Source: Spironucleus salmonicida (taxonomy: Eukaryota; Fornicata; Diplomonadida; Hexamitidae). From it: a DNA stretch of 64,000 nucleotides. Shown here one piece after another: positions 1-10,287 of the stretch (position 1 is its first letter; each line of letters opens with the position of its first letter). The translations under genes were made by a program, and so were the position numbers. The notes under the pieces were generated by a model. It was given only the letters and a program-made list of their open reading frames with translations. It had not been told where the DNA came from and did not search any database. The DNA is taken from contig CM035318.1 in the NCBI GenBank assembly GCA_000497125.2, positions 496,001-560,000 of the forward strand, given 5' to 3'.

Positions 1-180
1 TAAGAAGACTGTATTTTGGCAGTTTCTCATGGATCTGTGATTAGTATTTTATTATGTGTAATTTTAGATATTCCACTAAATAAATATTGGACAAGTTATC
101 TCAATAATAGCGGAATAGGATGTTTATAATTTGAAAATAATGTTTGGAAAATTAAATCTTGGGGTTAATATGATAATTGA
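1..180 (+). CDS. Histidine phosphatase (phosphoglycerate mutase-like), C-terminal end only
   Basis: The gene enters from the left edge and ends at TGA after 59 codons, with three in-frame TAA codons read as Gln. The segment LAVSHGSVISILLCVILDIP resembles the second-histidine motif of the histidine-phosphatase superfamily (VSHGxxIxxLL), in which this His lies in the active site. The N-terminal RHG motif lies outside the window, so the substrate (phosphoglycerate, fructose-2,6-bisphosphate or a phosphoprotein) cannot be told. The family call rests on one motif and the spacing after it. Confidence 0.6.
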
Positions 181-217
181 TATATTATATATAAAATATA
201 TTATTTATTATTCGCTA

Positions 218-1675
218 ATGTATATTATTTTAACTTAGAATTACTTTTTGTATGCCTTGTAAGATAATGATCTCTATCTTTGGAGTGGAAATCCTTTATT
301 TTCAGAATTGAAAGATTTTCAAGTTGAAACATTATACTCTGATAACACCTCATAAATTATTTAAGTCTAACCATTGCTGGTTTTTCGATAAATATACTTT
401 AAAGTTAATATATAATATTCTAATAAAATTATATAGTAAGTTCATATAATAAGTAAAGATCTTGTATTCCTTGCTTTTTAAGTACAAACTTTAGTTGCTA
501 ATATAAAAATTTCTATTTCTGGTATTTAAAACACTGTTGAAATTAAATTTGATAAAAATTTATATCTTTAATAGTTCTAAATGGTTATATTAACTAAATT
601 TTTCAAAAAATAATCATAAAAATTTATTGCTTATAAAATAGCAGAAGAAGATTCTAAGTTAGTTTATAACTTATAAAGTGACTTAGAGTCGAGAATAAAA
701 TCAGGACTGAAATAGATATGGATAGAATATACAATAAAACTCTCAGATGAAATACAATTTTAATTTAGTTTAAGAGTACATGATATATAATTTAAGAATT
801 ATGAAAATTTTATTGGGAAATCTTAAATAATGTTGTTTCCAAATGCTATATAAATTACTTCATTTTAGTCGACTAATTTTTTAAAATATATGAAATAGTT
901 TTAAGCATAAGGCGTTAAAAATATTTTAATTTATTTGGTATTAAATGTACTTGATAATAAATAATAAGCTAGCAATACATCACGTAAATTTTTTATTAAC
1001 GTAGCATTTAAAAGATTTTTCGATGCAGAACTTAACATTTATTGTAATGAAATGGAAACACCTGCTGACTGTTATTTATATATTTATTAATGTTAATTTA
1101 TAGAAGAACATACAATAGTAGGATTTGTTGATTTTTAATTTATAAGTAGTTAAGTTTATTAATAAATTTTTAGTTTTAATGAGTTTGTTCATAATTATTG
1201 TGCTAAAAGTATGAAGCTTTAGCTTTATGGAAAATACTTAACAGTTATGATTTAAAGCTCTACAAATTCTCTTTTATGTCCTAGATTTTATGATCAGTAA
1301 GTTATGTTTTATATTGATTAAGTAAACTAAATGCACTATCCATCTATTGCTGCAAAAGATGATCATATAGTTACTTTAACTTATTTTATAAAAAGTAATA
1401 ATTTTAGTACTATTTTGAAACTTAATAATGCACAAATTGATGGAATAATACAGATAATGAATACTAAATAATTTTAACGTGTAGCTACGATACAGTTGTT
1501 AAATAATCAGACTATTATGGATTCAACATTTCCATATATATCTGAAATTGAATATATATAAAAAGATAATATTTTACAATTAATTTTAGGTAGCGTTTGC
1601 TTAGCAACGACAATATTAATTATAATATCAATTGTTCTTCTACGAAGGAGAAGCAAAAAAATAGGAATTTAGTGA
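218..1675 (+). CDS. Type I membrane protein of unknown function, 485 aa
   Basis: The frame runs 485 codons from ATG to TGA without an in-frame TGA, far longer than chance, and uses TAA/TAG heavily for Gln. The start follows 37 bp of AT-rich spacer after the previous gene. Near the C-terminus one hydrophobic helix (about residues 452-475, LGSVCLATTILIIISIVLL) is followed by a short basic tail, RRRSKK, typical of a single-pass protein with its bulk outside the cytoplasm. No clear cleavable signal peptide precedes the first charged residues. The large N-terminal part has scattered Cys but no CXXC repeats, so it is not one of the CRPs in this window. I recognise no domain. The last codon is TAG (Gln), directly before TGA. 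Confidence 0.75.
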
Positions 1676-2205
1676 CATTTTATATTATAATTATTTACGT
1701 AAAATGAGGTAAAATGAATCATAATCATCACTTCGGTGTAAGAGGTAGGAAATTGAGGTCAATTAAAAAATAGGTAGCCTAGTGGTAGATAAATTAGACT
1801 TCAAGTCATATTAAAAATTCCTACCCGATTTTTCATATAATTATACATAAAATAAACAAAGAATATTAAAATCTGTGACCAAGCCAATATATTAAAGCAG
1901 TACTATTCACAAAGAATTTGTTGTAGAAAATAACAACCCAGTAAACTAAGGGCTTTTAAAAAACTATACTTTATCTTAAAACTAATTTATTTAATCCTAA
2001 GCATAAGTTTTTTAAACAATTACAGCTGAATTATCTGATGATAATATTCTTCATAAATCAAATAATTTTGAAGAAAATATATGCATTTTGCGTCAAGAAA
2101 CAAATCTAAAAATCAACACATATTTTGATACAATAAATATAAGATAAAACTAAATTCGCACATTGTCCCCGTTATAATAAAAGATAAGACAACGTAATGC
2201 TTTAT
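1676..2205. other. AT-rich spacer with a hairpin-forming segment
   Basis: No coding frame stands out. Positions 1744-1751 (GGTAGGAA) and 1818-1825 (TTCCTACC) can pair perfectly. Between them lie a tRNA-like stretch, GCCTAGTGGTAGA, and a small ACTTCAAGT hairpin. The parts do not fold into a normal tRNA cloverleaf, because no T-arm is visible. It is listed as spacer rather than as an RNA gene. Confidence 0.4.
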
Positions 2206-3150
2206 TCAAGTGATTTATTTTAATTTTAGAGTATTCATCATTTTCAATTATTTTATACCCCATTTACCTAATAAATGTAAATATTATTAAATAATATCAT
2301 ATGCTAATCGATAATCCATATCCAAAATAGGTTAAATGAATAGCTTAAATGATTTAATCCTGGCTATCGGCGTTATTAAAATGTCTTTAATTTCCATAAA
2401 TGAAAACTTCGAAATAATGAATAATTCAATAATGTTTGAAAAAATTTCGCATGCCATAAGTTCTTTAAATATAAAAAGAGTTTATTTGATATCATAGATT
2501 TATTATAAACAAATATTTAATGCTTCTCCACTCATAATTGGCTAGATCTAATCTAATATCTATTCAATGCCAGTTTAAAGTAATTTTTCAATATTCTGTT
2601 TTATTGCTAATAATTTCTCATCTTTATTCATCTCTAGTAGAAGTAATATAACCTCATAAGCGTGCTAAATATAATATTTTTAATAGTTATAAAATTTTCC
2701 ATTTAGGTTCTCCATAAAATAAAAATCAGTAAAATATTCATCTTTTATTTTATATTTTAATCCTAGCGTAAATTTAAAATAATTAATAATAATATGTTCG
2801 GAATTAACTTCATTTAAAATAGTGTTTAAAGGTTAAATATTTATTTATTTAGCAATATTTGGTTAAACGAAATTTTTATCAATTAAGTTGATAACTAAAG
2901 TCGGATCTTACTCAGTCAATAAATTAATCAACTTAATATTATTTTTTAATTAATATTATAAAACTTAATAAGTTATCTTCGCATTTCTAACTTAAATAAC
3001 TGTTTTTTCTTCTAATAAATCAATATACTTCAAACAGTATTACAAAGCTTCCTCGTTTTTATAAGCTATAATTAACTATTAAATATACTTATTTAAATTC
3101 GTTTTATTTGTATTCTACTTTAACTTCTGAAAAAATAAATCTAACTCCAT
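2206..3150 (-). CDS. Helical protein, possible RhoGEF (DH-domain) protein, 314 aa
   Basis: The 315-codon frame ends at TGA and reads as an all-helical protein with many TAA/TAG Gln codons. Near the C-terminus (about residues 253-275) ILITPIARIKSFKLFIQPIL resembles the conserved helix of Dbl-homology domains (LIxPxQRIxRYxLLL), which activate Rho GTPases. Upstream helices (FIFKELMACEIFSNIIELFI) would suit the DH bundle. The N-terminal conserved region of DH domains is not obvious and no PH domain follows, so this may be a chance helix match. Its neighbour, the protein kinase, is on the same strand 50 bp upstream of the ATG. Confidence 0.45.
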
Positions 3151-3200
3151 TGTTTTATATTAAAATAATGTACATATAATATTCACTCTAAACTTTTTAG

Positions 3201-4163
3201 TCACTAAATAAGTCTAAATTTCATAAATGCTTAACACTCAGTGCTTTGCCAGCACTCAGAAATTTTTTAATCTACTCCTGCGCATAATTTCTAATATCGC
3301 TTCAATAAATACTATTCGCTTAATTTTAGCTCTTAAATAAGCTCTTCTTGACTCTTAGTGCGAGTCCGATTCGTTTTCGACCCCAAATCTACAACACAAG
3401 TCTACTCAAACTAGTCATTTTTAAACGTAATTTGTGAGATTTTCATTCCACGAAAAATCAGATTTTAAAGTAACCCTGATGCGATAGGACGTCGCTCCAC
3501 ATCTGTCAACATTCCTAACACAAAGATCTATAAATTTTATGGAAATTATCTGAAAAAATTGTTCAATTTTGGCGTTTTTTCTGTTATAAACTTGAAGCTC
3601 TGCATCATAGAAGATGAGATAAACGGATTCTCGAGCTACATGAGCGTTATCAGAGACACCCCGAGGCTCCAAATGTCAGAAGAAGTGGAATACGAATTTT
3701 AATTCAAAACTTCTGGAGCAATAAAACACGGCGTCCCAACACACGTTTTCATCAACGCCTCCTAGTTCGAAATACCAAAATCCGTGAGATGAAAATCCGT
3801 AGAATCCGATATCAAAATGTTAGCTGGTTTCACGTCTCTATGCGCGATTTTTCTGTCATGCAAATAATTGAGCGCCTGCAACACCTGAAACGCGATTTTG
3901 CTTATGGTCTGTGCGTGCAAAGGCTGAACTCGGCGCTTAATTTGCTGGTTCAGGTCCGATTTTCGGTAGAACGGAAATTTGATTTTGAATTGACTTTCAT
4001 CGCTCGAAAATGACACTAAAGGCACAATGAGCGGGTGCTGAATTTAGGACAAAATCAGCAGCTCCTGTGTTGACATCGCGCTGATCGGGACGCGTTTTTC
4101 GACGTAAAAAACGCCGTTTTCTGCGTACAAAAACGCGTTCGACGTGTGCGGCAGCAGCCTCAT
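3201..4163 (-). CDS. Serine/threonine protein kinase, 320 aa
   Basis: Clear catalytic core. The catalytic loop is HRDVKPANIL, the metal-binding loop is DFG (LTDFGIS), the activation segment ends in GTPCFIAPEV (APE motif), and DIWSLGV supplies the helix F aspartate. The N-lobe is short: YVEKRV could hold the ATP-binding Lys and STQELLILSQIQHP the helix C Glu, but there is no normal glycine-rich loop. The start ATG lies 24 bp downstream of the PDI stop on the same strand. About 100 residues follow the kinase domain and end in a Cys-containing helical tail with a terminal TAG Gln. Standard-code translation breaks this gene into pieces at TAA/TAG. The kinase subfamily is not determinable. Confidence 0.88.
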
Positions 4164-4187
4164 AAATGGAAAATGTAGAGAGTAGGG

Positions 4188-4862
4188 TCACTCAAAAACA
4201 GATTTCAGCCACTGCTCGATTTCGGCCGTCGACTTTGTTCCCTCGAATTTGATGTATTTCAGGCCTATTCTGGCTATGATTTATGGCTCTTCGGTGTCCA
4301 AAAGAAAAGGGTGCAGCGGTGAGTTTTTGTAAACTTCATAAACTTGAGAGTTAAATCCGACGATTCCAGCCACTTTTGCCCTTTTTTCGAGCATTTTTCC
4401 AAAGGTAATAAGCATTTTGGATGGCTTCGCTGAAGCGGTGATGATGAAAAGCGCATCTCCCTCTTCTGTAGCGATTTTGTTGACTTTCTTGCCCCTAGAA
4501 AGCTCAAATGGGAGCTTTACCATCGATTTAACCCAGGAAATGACGTCCGATTCGGTCCTACCGCCTTCGTATGTTATACCCTTTTTGCCATCCTTTGAAT
4601 GATAGATTTTCATTGTTGGGAAGCCCTGGACACCTTACTGGCCGCAAACACCTTTATTTTCCTGCTTGTCGCAGTCCATCGCGTAAAGTTTCACTGATTT
4701 CTCTAGGGACTCTGCCGCTGCAGTATATTCTGGCATAAACTATTTGCAGTGACCGCACCAGGGCGCGTAAAATAATACTGCAAATGTCTCCTACTATTTG
4801 TTAAGGTCCTTAAATTCTTCTGGTGATAGTTTACTGAGCTTGGAAAAGACTAGGAGCAGCAT
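4188..4862 (-). CDS. Protein disulfide isomerase-like thioredoxin protein, 224 aa
   Basis: An N-terminal thioredoxin domain carries the active site FYAPWCGHCK (about residues 31-40) and the cis-proline region GFPTMKIY, as in PDI. A second half of about 110 residues resembles the redox-inactive b-type fold seen in short diplomonad PDIs. The first residues MLLLVFSKLSK are weakly hydrophobic and may act as a short signal; no KDEL-type tail is present (it ends LKSVFE). The start was chosen as the first ATG giving a complete thioredoxin domain. PDI would form and shuffle disulfides in secreted cysteine-rich proteins, which fits the many CRPs nearby. Four codons read as Gln are TAA/TAG, two of them inside the thioredoxin fold. 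Confidence 0.9.
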
Positions 4863-5045
4863 TTTTGATATGAGAAATGACGACGATTGACGAATTTTGG
4901 CAACAGTAAAATATATTATAACTAGTAAAATAAATTTTTGGAAAATAATCATATGACAATCAAAATAATATTGAATAATAGATAAATTGAGAAACTTAAT
5001 GGAACTGCAGTCATTAATGATAATAATTTTAAATTTTTAAATAAT

Positions 5046-5474
5046 TCAGAAGTTAATCCCACCATTGTTACGTCTTGCTAGTTTCTTTCCAAAACGTTCT
5101 TTTAAATCTTCAAATTTCATTAAAGTAAATTTTTCCAATATTATTGTACTATTATGTCGCTTAATCTTGCCTTATGTAAAACCCTCCCTACCAGATGACC
5201 TTGCCAATGCATTTTACTAAAGTTGTCTGTTTTGAACATCAGTAAGATTATTTTTATCTCGTTGTTATCGCTCTAGTGCTTAATGACGAAATACTTCGTT
5301 TTCAGGGAGGCTCATAGCGAGTGCTTTAAAACTCATTTGTGAATATTGTGATCGTTTAAGTGATTAATATAATGCTTATTCAGACTATTATTGTAAAGCA
5401 AGTTCAGGGAGATTTTCAAAAGGGCTTGTTTAAATAACATACCCTGATGATGATCCATTCTTTCCACGAGTCAT
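5046..5474 (-). CDS. Small basic protein of unknown function, 142 aa
   Basis: The frame has 142 codons, begins MTRGKNGSS and ends MKFEDLKERFGKKLARRNNG before TGA. Composition is biased to Arg, Lys, Gln and Asn with a helical centre (VFRHQALERQQRDKNN). Its length alone would not exclude chance, but composition and balanced codon use argue for a gene. Another frame on this strand is open between about 5400 and 5590 but lacks a convincing start. I recognise no family; a nucleic-acid-binding role is only a guess from charge. Confidence 0.55.
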
Positions 5475-6239
5475 TTGTAAGGTACGTGCATGCAAAGGCG
5501 ATGAATTTGGTAAAGGATTCATATATTGAGACTAAATTGATTGTGAGCGGGTTAGTCTGAGTTGTGTTGTTGGGGACTCCATTCCGTAACAATGAGTTTA
5601 GTATAATATATTAAGTATGTTTTCATAAATATATTATGTATATCATAATTTAAAATTATAATAGAATAGAATTTCATATATTAAATTAAATCAAACACTA
5701 TATATTGTGTTTATGTACAATCACAGATTTTGCTAACTATTTATTATGTTTATGGCTCAGGGTAATTATTTACGATATATTGTATATATAGATTAAATTT
5801 TTATAATTCAATAATTTAATGTTAATTATCTTTTATCAAAAGCTTTGACACTAATATTGTTCAATATATTTAGTCAAAACCTTATACTAACTATTACTCG
5901 ATAATCATGTTAGTAACATTAATTTCATATGAAATATTATTATAAAATGGAGACTTCCACAGTCTTGAGAATATAAATTTTATTCCAAAATATATTACAT
6001 TTTTATATAATATTTAATATATCTAAAACTTGTTGAACAATGCTTGTTTTGTATATAAGTAAAAAATTAAAAATTCATATAATTTAATAGCAATATAATC
6101 TAAGAATATCAAATATGCTAATATTTAATGTAAATTTGTAGATAAAATATATTTTATAGTAGGTTGATCAAATTTGAATTTATTGTAGTTATTTTAAACA
6201 AAATAACAAAGAAATTGTATAATATAGTACTGTTATATT
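5475..6239. other. AT-rich spacer
   Basis: About 760 bp. The first 110 bp hold a short open frame without a good start. The rest is very AT-rich and I see no gene, repeat or RNA in it. It contains the 5' flank of the basic-protein gene and the 3' flank of the first CRP gene. Confidence 0.5.
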
Positions 6240-7325
6240 TCACTATTCCATTTAAGAATCTATGTTTAATAAATCTTCATTATTCTCAAATGGCAGCACT
6301 CTGTTTTGAATAACTTTTCTCCAACAATATAATGTTATAATAACAATTGCCAAAATTACTACTACAATAACAATAATAATTCCAATAATCGAACCTACAC
6401 TTAATTATTGAACGACTTCACATTGACCCTCTTTTAGTCTCCTGCCTTCGTCGCACAGTGAACAGGTTGCGGCATCCTTAGCGTCGCAGGTCGCGCAATT
6501 CTTCACATGAGCGAAGCAGTTATCCACGACGCAATGCGTACCAGCGAGATTTGGAACTAGAGCGTCTTCGCACGTAAGGCACATAGTGATATCATCTTGA
6601 CATGATAGGCAACCTAAAATTGCTGTTGATCCAAAAATGCACGTGTTTACACGGCATTCGTTGTTAAATGTATCAGGAGAATATCCATCGATGCATTAGT
6701 CGCATTATGTTAAAAATGGTGTATTGCATTTTATACACTTATCAACCGCACTCTAGCCGTTCATACAATCAATACAAGCCAAACCATCAGCGGTAATACC
6801 TTTATCTGATTAGCATAGTCCGCATAGTGACGGGTACGAATCTTTACATTGGACACAAAACTTAATATCCTCTAGACATACAGGAGTCAGGCAGCCGGTG
6901 CCCTCAGAATTTGCTACCTGTCCCTCGGGGCAGCCGACACACGAAAGTCCGTCCGTAGAGGGCACGGCACCATTCGTGCATCCTGCGCAGTGCGTAGGAT
7001 CCGCTTTGTCGCAGGTCGCGCAGTCTTAGATGCCGATGCACTGGCTGCCGACACACTCCGTCCCAGCGGCATTAGGCACCAAGGGCTTCGCGCAGGTCTC
7101 GCACGTGTTCGTGTCCCTGGCGGGGACCTTATCGTTCGTGCAGGCGGTGCAGAGCTGCGGGGCATCAAAATCACACGTCGAGCAGTCTGTGGTAAAGACC
7201 AGGCACATGTTTGGAGTTAAAGGTGCGCAGGCGGTGTTATTCGTCACTAATACGTACGGTGGGTTACATTCTTTGCATTTCGTACCATCTACGGGGTCGT
7301 TCGTTTTGCAGTTAGCAATACTCAT
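6240..7325 (-). CDS. Cysteine-rich membrane protein (CRP copy A), 361 aa
   Basis: The protein is built from repeated CXXC and CX(2-6)C modules (for example CKECNPPYVLV, CATCDKADPTHC, CLTCEDALVPN). They are followed by one transmembrane helix near residue 320 (SVGSIIGIIIVIVVVILAIV) and a short tail with an acidic dileucine, FENNEDLL. This layout is that of diplomonad variant-surface-like CRPs. The chosen start is the ATG giving MSIANCK, matching the way other CRPs here begin with Cys within a few residues. An in-frame upstream extension exists but looks non-coding. Residues encoded by 6881-7325 are essentially identical to copy A-prime at 13 kb, while 6591-6880 is diverged. The terminal codon is TAG (Gln) before TGA. 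Confidence 0.88.
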
Positions 7326-8004
7326 TAGAGAAAAGGAATGTGACAAATATCGGTTATGTGATTATTGTACTATAAAGTTCATAAGTGACTCCAAGATTTA
7401 ACACGATACATCTACATACCAGCACACAGACTTAGCGCAATTCGGATATATAAAGAAGTGCCTGCCATCTGCCATTGTACCAGACGGCTATTGGGCAGGC
7501 GCGTGCTAGACGGGCCGGCTCTTGCGTATTACTGCGCACCGGACATCGCCAGCAAAAGTTAAGGGAATGTGCGAGTTCGTGAATCAGCCAGCCCCTAGCA
7601 GCGCTCGGACCCGTCGCATGCTAGCAGCGCCTGGTAAGCATCCCTGTGCAATGGCCGAATGCCCCAGGACTGCATCGAAATGGCGCCAGCTAGGCCTGGG
7701 TGAAACGGCTGTGCGCATAGCGTCACTGCCAGAGCTTGCCGCGGTAGGAATTGGCAGCTGCACATAGGCAAGCTGCTGCGAAAACTGCCTCTGGCGTAGA
7801 CGTCCTCCCATCCCGCGTCGGCAGCCTAGGGTGCAGCGAATCCCCCAGAACCCGTAACGGACGGAGCTTCTAGAACGGTGCGGCTTCAGCGGCAACCGCT
7901 GGCACCAGGATGATCTGCAGTGCAGTGACGGTGAATGCCAGCGCGAACCGTTTGGTGTACGCGGTGGGCACTCCTGGGCGGATGCCCGCAGGGATAGTAT
8001 AATA
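6881..8004. repeat. Duplicated 1.12 kb block, copy 1
   Basis: It is nearly identical to 13317-14440 (constant offset 6436, only a couple of substitutions seen). It includes the 5' third of CRP copy A and about 680 bp of unusually GC-rich sequence upstream of its start. Sequence outside the block differs at once: on the right it runs into the 3' flank of the next CRP. The GC-rich half has long open frames on both strands but no recognisable protein. Confidence 0.9.
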
Positions 8005-8268
8005 ATGTACTCAGAAAACAACGCCTATTAGTGAGTGGCTAGAGCCTACCCCAGTGCCTGGAATCTTGTAGGTTGTGCCAGTTTGTGGTCATATAACGCT
8101 AGTACAACGACAGTTCTTGCACAATTTAGCTGAGTGCACAAATCTATCGTTGTGTCTGACGTCCTCTAGATTTTTGTTGGCTTCAACCATCTAGCGACAA
8201 ACTCACATCCCATGCCTACCCCGCTGGCCTTGATTATTGAAAATGGTTTTAGGTCACTTAATTATCGG

Positions 8269-10287
8269 TCAGTTTATGGCATACCCGCTGCTGGCCTCGG
8301 GTTGGGCTTTGCTCCTCATCTTCCTCACGAGCATGGCTCCAACCACCACAGCTATGATTATCACAGCGATCACAATCATTCCCAGCCCGGCGGCGGTGCC
8401 CGCACTGCCCCTGTTCTGCGAGCAATCACCATCAATAGCAACGGATCCATCTTCACATTTTATGCAGTAAGTTGCCCCAGCACACTCGATGCAGCCTTTC
8501 TCACAGCGTCTGCAAATATTTTCTGAAATAAAATAGTACTTTTCGCATTGATTGCATTTTTTATCCTTCAAATCGAAATCTATACATTTCCTTGAATTCG
8601 AAACGCAAACCCCTGACATTATACTAAATCCACGTTCACACATTTTGCAATTATTTGGATTAGCTAAACTGCACTCTATGCATGACTTATCGTTTATCAA
8701 ACAGGTATCATAATGATCGCAAATACCATAGACCAGGGCGTATCCTTATTTACAGTACTAACATTTGGTTTTATCATTATCCTGGCAACCATTACATTAG
8801 AAAATAGCATTTGGACCTACCTGACAATCATCTCGAGGAACACATTTACCTTCAGATTCCACATGGGTATCTTTGCACGTTTTGCAAATTGTTGGATTCA
8901 ATAAGGAGCAGATGGTACAGTCATCAATTTTGGATAAGCACGCATCATAATGTTCGCATTTCCCTTCCACCAATATGTAAGTAGGAGCACATGCGTAGCA
9001 GGTTTTCGGGTCTTCCACTGAGCAATGTACGCAATTATTGTTTTTGGTGCTTTTATATGAACAATTTGATTTGTTATCAATACAACTACCAGAAACGAGT
9101 CTAGACTCAGAGTTACACAAATCGCAAACGTTGGAAATAGTTTTGCTGCATTGAATACAATCCATATCTTAGTAAAAACAGTAATCGTATTCTATACACT
9201 TTCCATTGACAAGCTTGTGAGACGAAATGCACCCTGAGCATTAAAATTTATCGTACTGGAAACACGAGTTACAGTTTTAAACTGAATTTGGCCCTCCTCT
9301 ACAGTCATCACGAAGTATACACAAACCATCAGTTTTAATATACGTAGGTTTACATGAATAACAGATATGAGGATTGGTAGAGTCACAGTAGTTGCAATTA
9401 TCAATAGTTTTTAGGCAAGAATCCTTGTTCACGCACTTTCCTTCAAGTAATATATAGGATTTGTCGCATCGGTGACAAATCATTTTATCTTGAGGATCAC
9501 AGCTTTTGCAGTTGTCCACCGAATGCATCCCCGCGGTGCAGTCGTCACGTGGGACACACTTGTCTTTAATCTGGTCGTGGGTATGATCGCACATCTCGCA
9601 AGCGGTTGGATTCTCCTAGGTGCATTGAGAACAATGCTCGACCGTCTTCAGGCAGGCATCCTTGGCCACGCACACCCCGCTGACTAGAGTGTGGGTTTTT
9701 TCGCAGCGCTCACACTTCATCCTGTCATTGCGGTCGCAGTTAATACATTTCTCAATTGCATTAGGACCTACTATGCAGTTTGACCTGAAGATACACTTGT
9801 CGTCGCTCAGATAGTAGCCGTCCACGCAGGAGCCGCACTGTCCAGCACCATCTCTAGTGCATTTTGCACAGTGGTCGAGTGCCACTGGCCCGGAATTATA
9901 GGCGTCCGGGACTGAGCACTCAGTGCCCAGGTTTACCAGTCCCTGGGCGCATTCACCGCAGAGGCGGGGGTCCGCAATATTGCAACTAATACAGTAGTGG
10001 TTGTAGTACTTGCAGTTGTTAACGTGGACGCAAGTTCCATCGACGAGGGTATGGAAGCGCGGGTTGCATCTCCTGCACGTCTTGGCGTCGCCGAAGCAGT
10101 CCGTGCAGGCCATGCTGGCGCAGTCGGAGGTCTTCTGACACGTACCATCAACATTTATAGTTTTCTTGCAAAAGACCCCACATTATCCAGAACCAATTGC
10201 TAGCTGCGGGCGGCAGGTTAAACAGATGGCTGATGGCGAGGTATCAGTGCATGTTAAGCATTCTACTTTGCTATCATGGCAGATCAT
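8269..10287 (-). CDS. Large cysteine-rich membrane protein (CRP B), 672 aa
   Basis: About ten modules of the form CxxC-x(6-9)-CxxC-x(8-12)-C follow one another (for example CISCNIADPRLCGEC, CKSCDPQDKMICHRC, CIQCSKTISNVCDLC). They are followed by a transmembrane helix near the C-terminus (LGMIVIAVIIIAVVVGAMLV) and a short tail, RKMRSKAQPEASSGYAIN. Extracellular disulfide-rich modules plus one membrane anchor are typical of diplomonad surface CRPs. The start ATG gives MICHDSKVECLTC with no signal peptide. The gene is unbroken only if TAA/TAG are Gln. A stretch near residues 170-260 repeats a DDC/GPNA-type phrase several times, suggesting internal module duplication. Confidence 0.9.

Noticed and set aside
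3789-4013. Standard-code plus-strand ORFs opposite the kinase and PDI genes
   Set aside because: They are antisense mirrors of clear coding frames on the minus strand.
5400-5590. Open minus frame ending NKPF with a GTATGT sequence, resembling an exon and 5' splice site
   Set aside because: A different frame gives a complete intact gene (5046-5474), so no intron is needed.
7030-7401. Plus-strand ORFs of 76-123 codons opposite the CRP genes (also at 13466-13837)
   Set aside because: They mirror CXXC-coding sequence on the minus strand and contain no protein signature.
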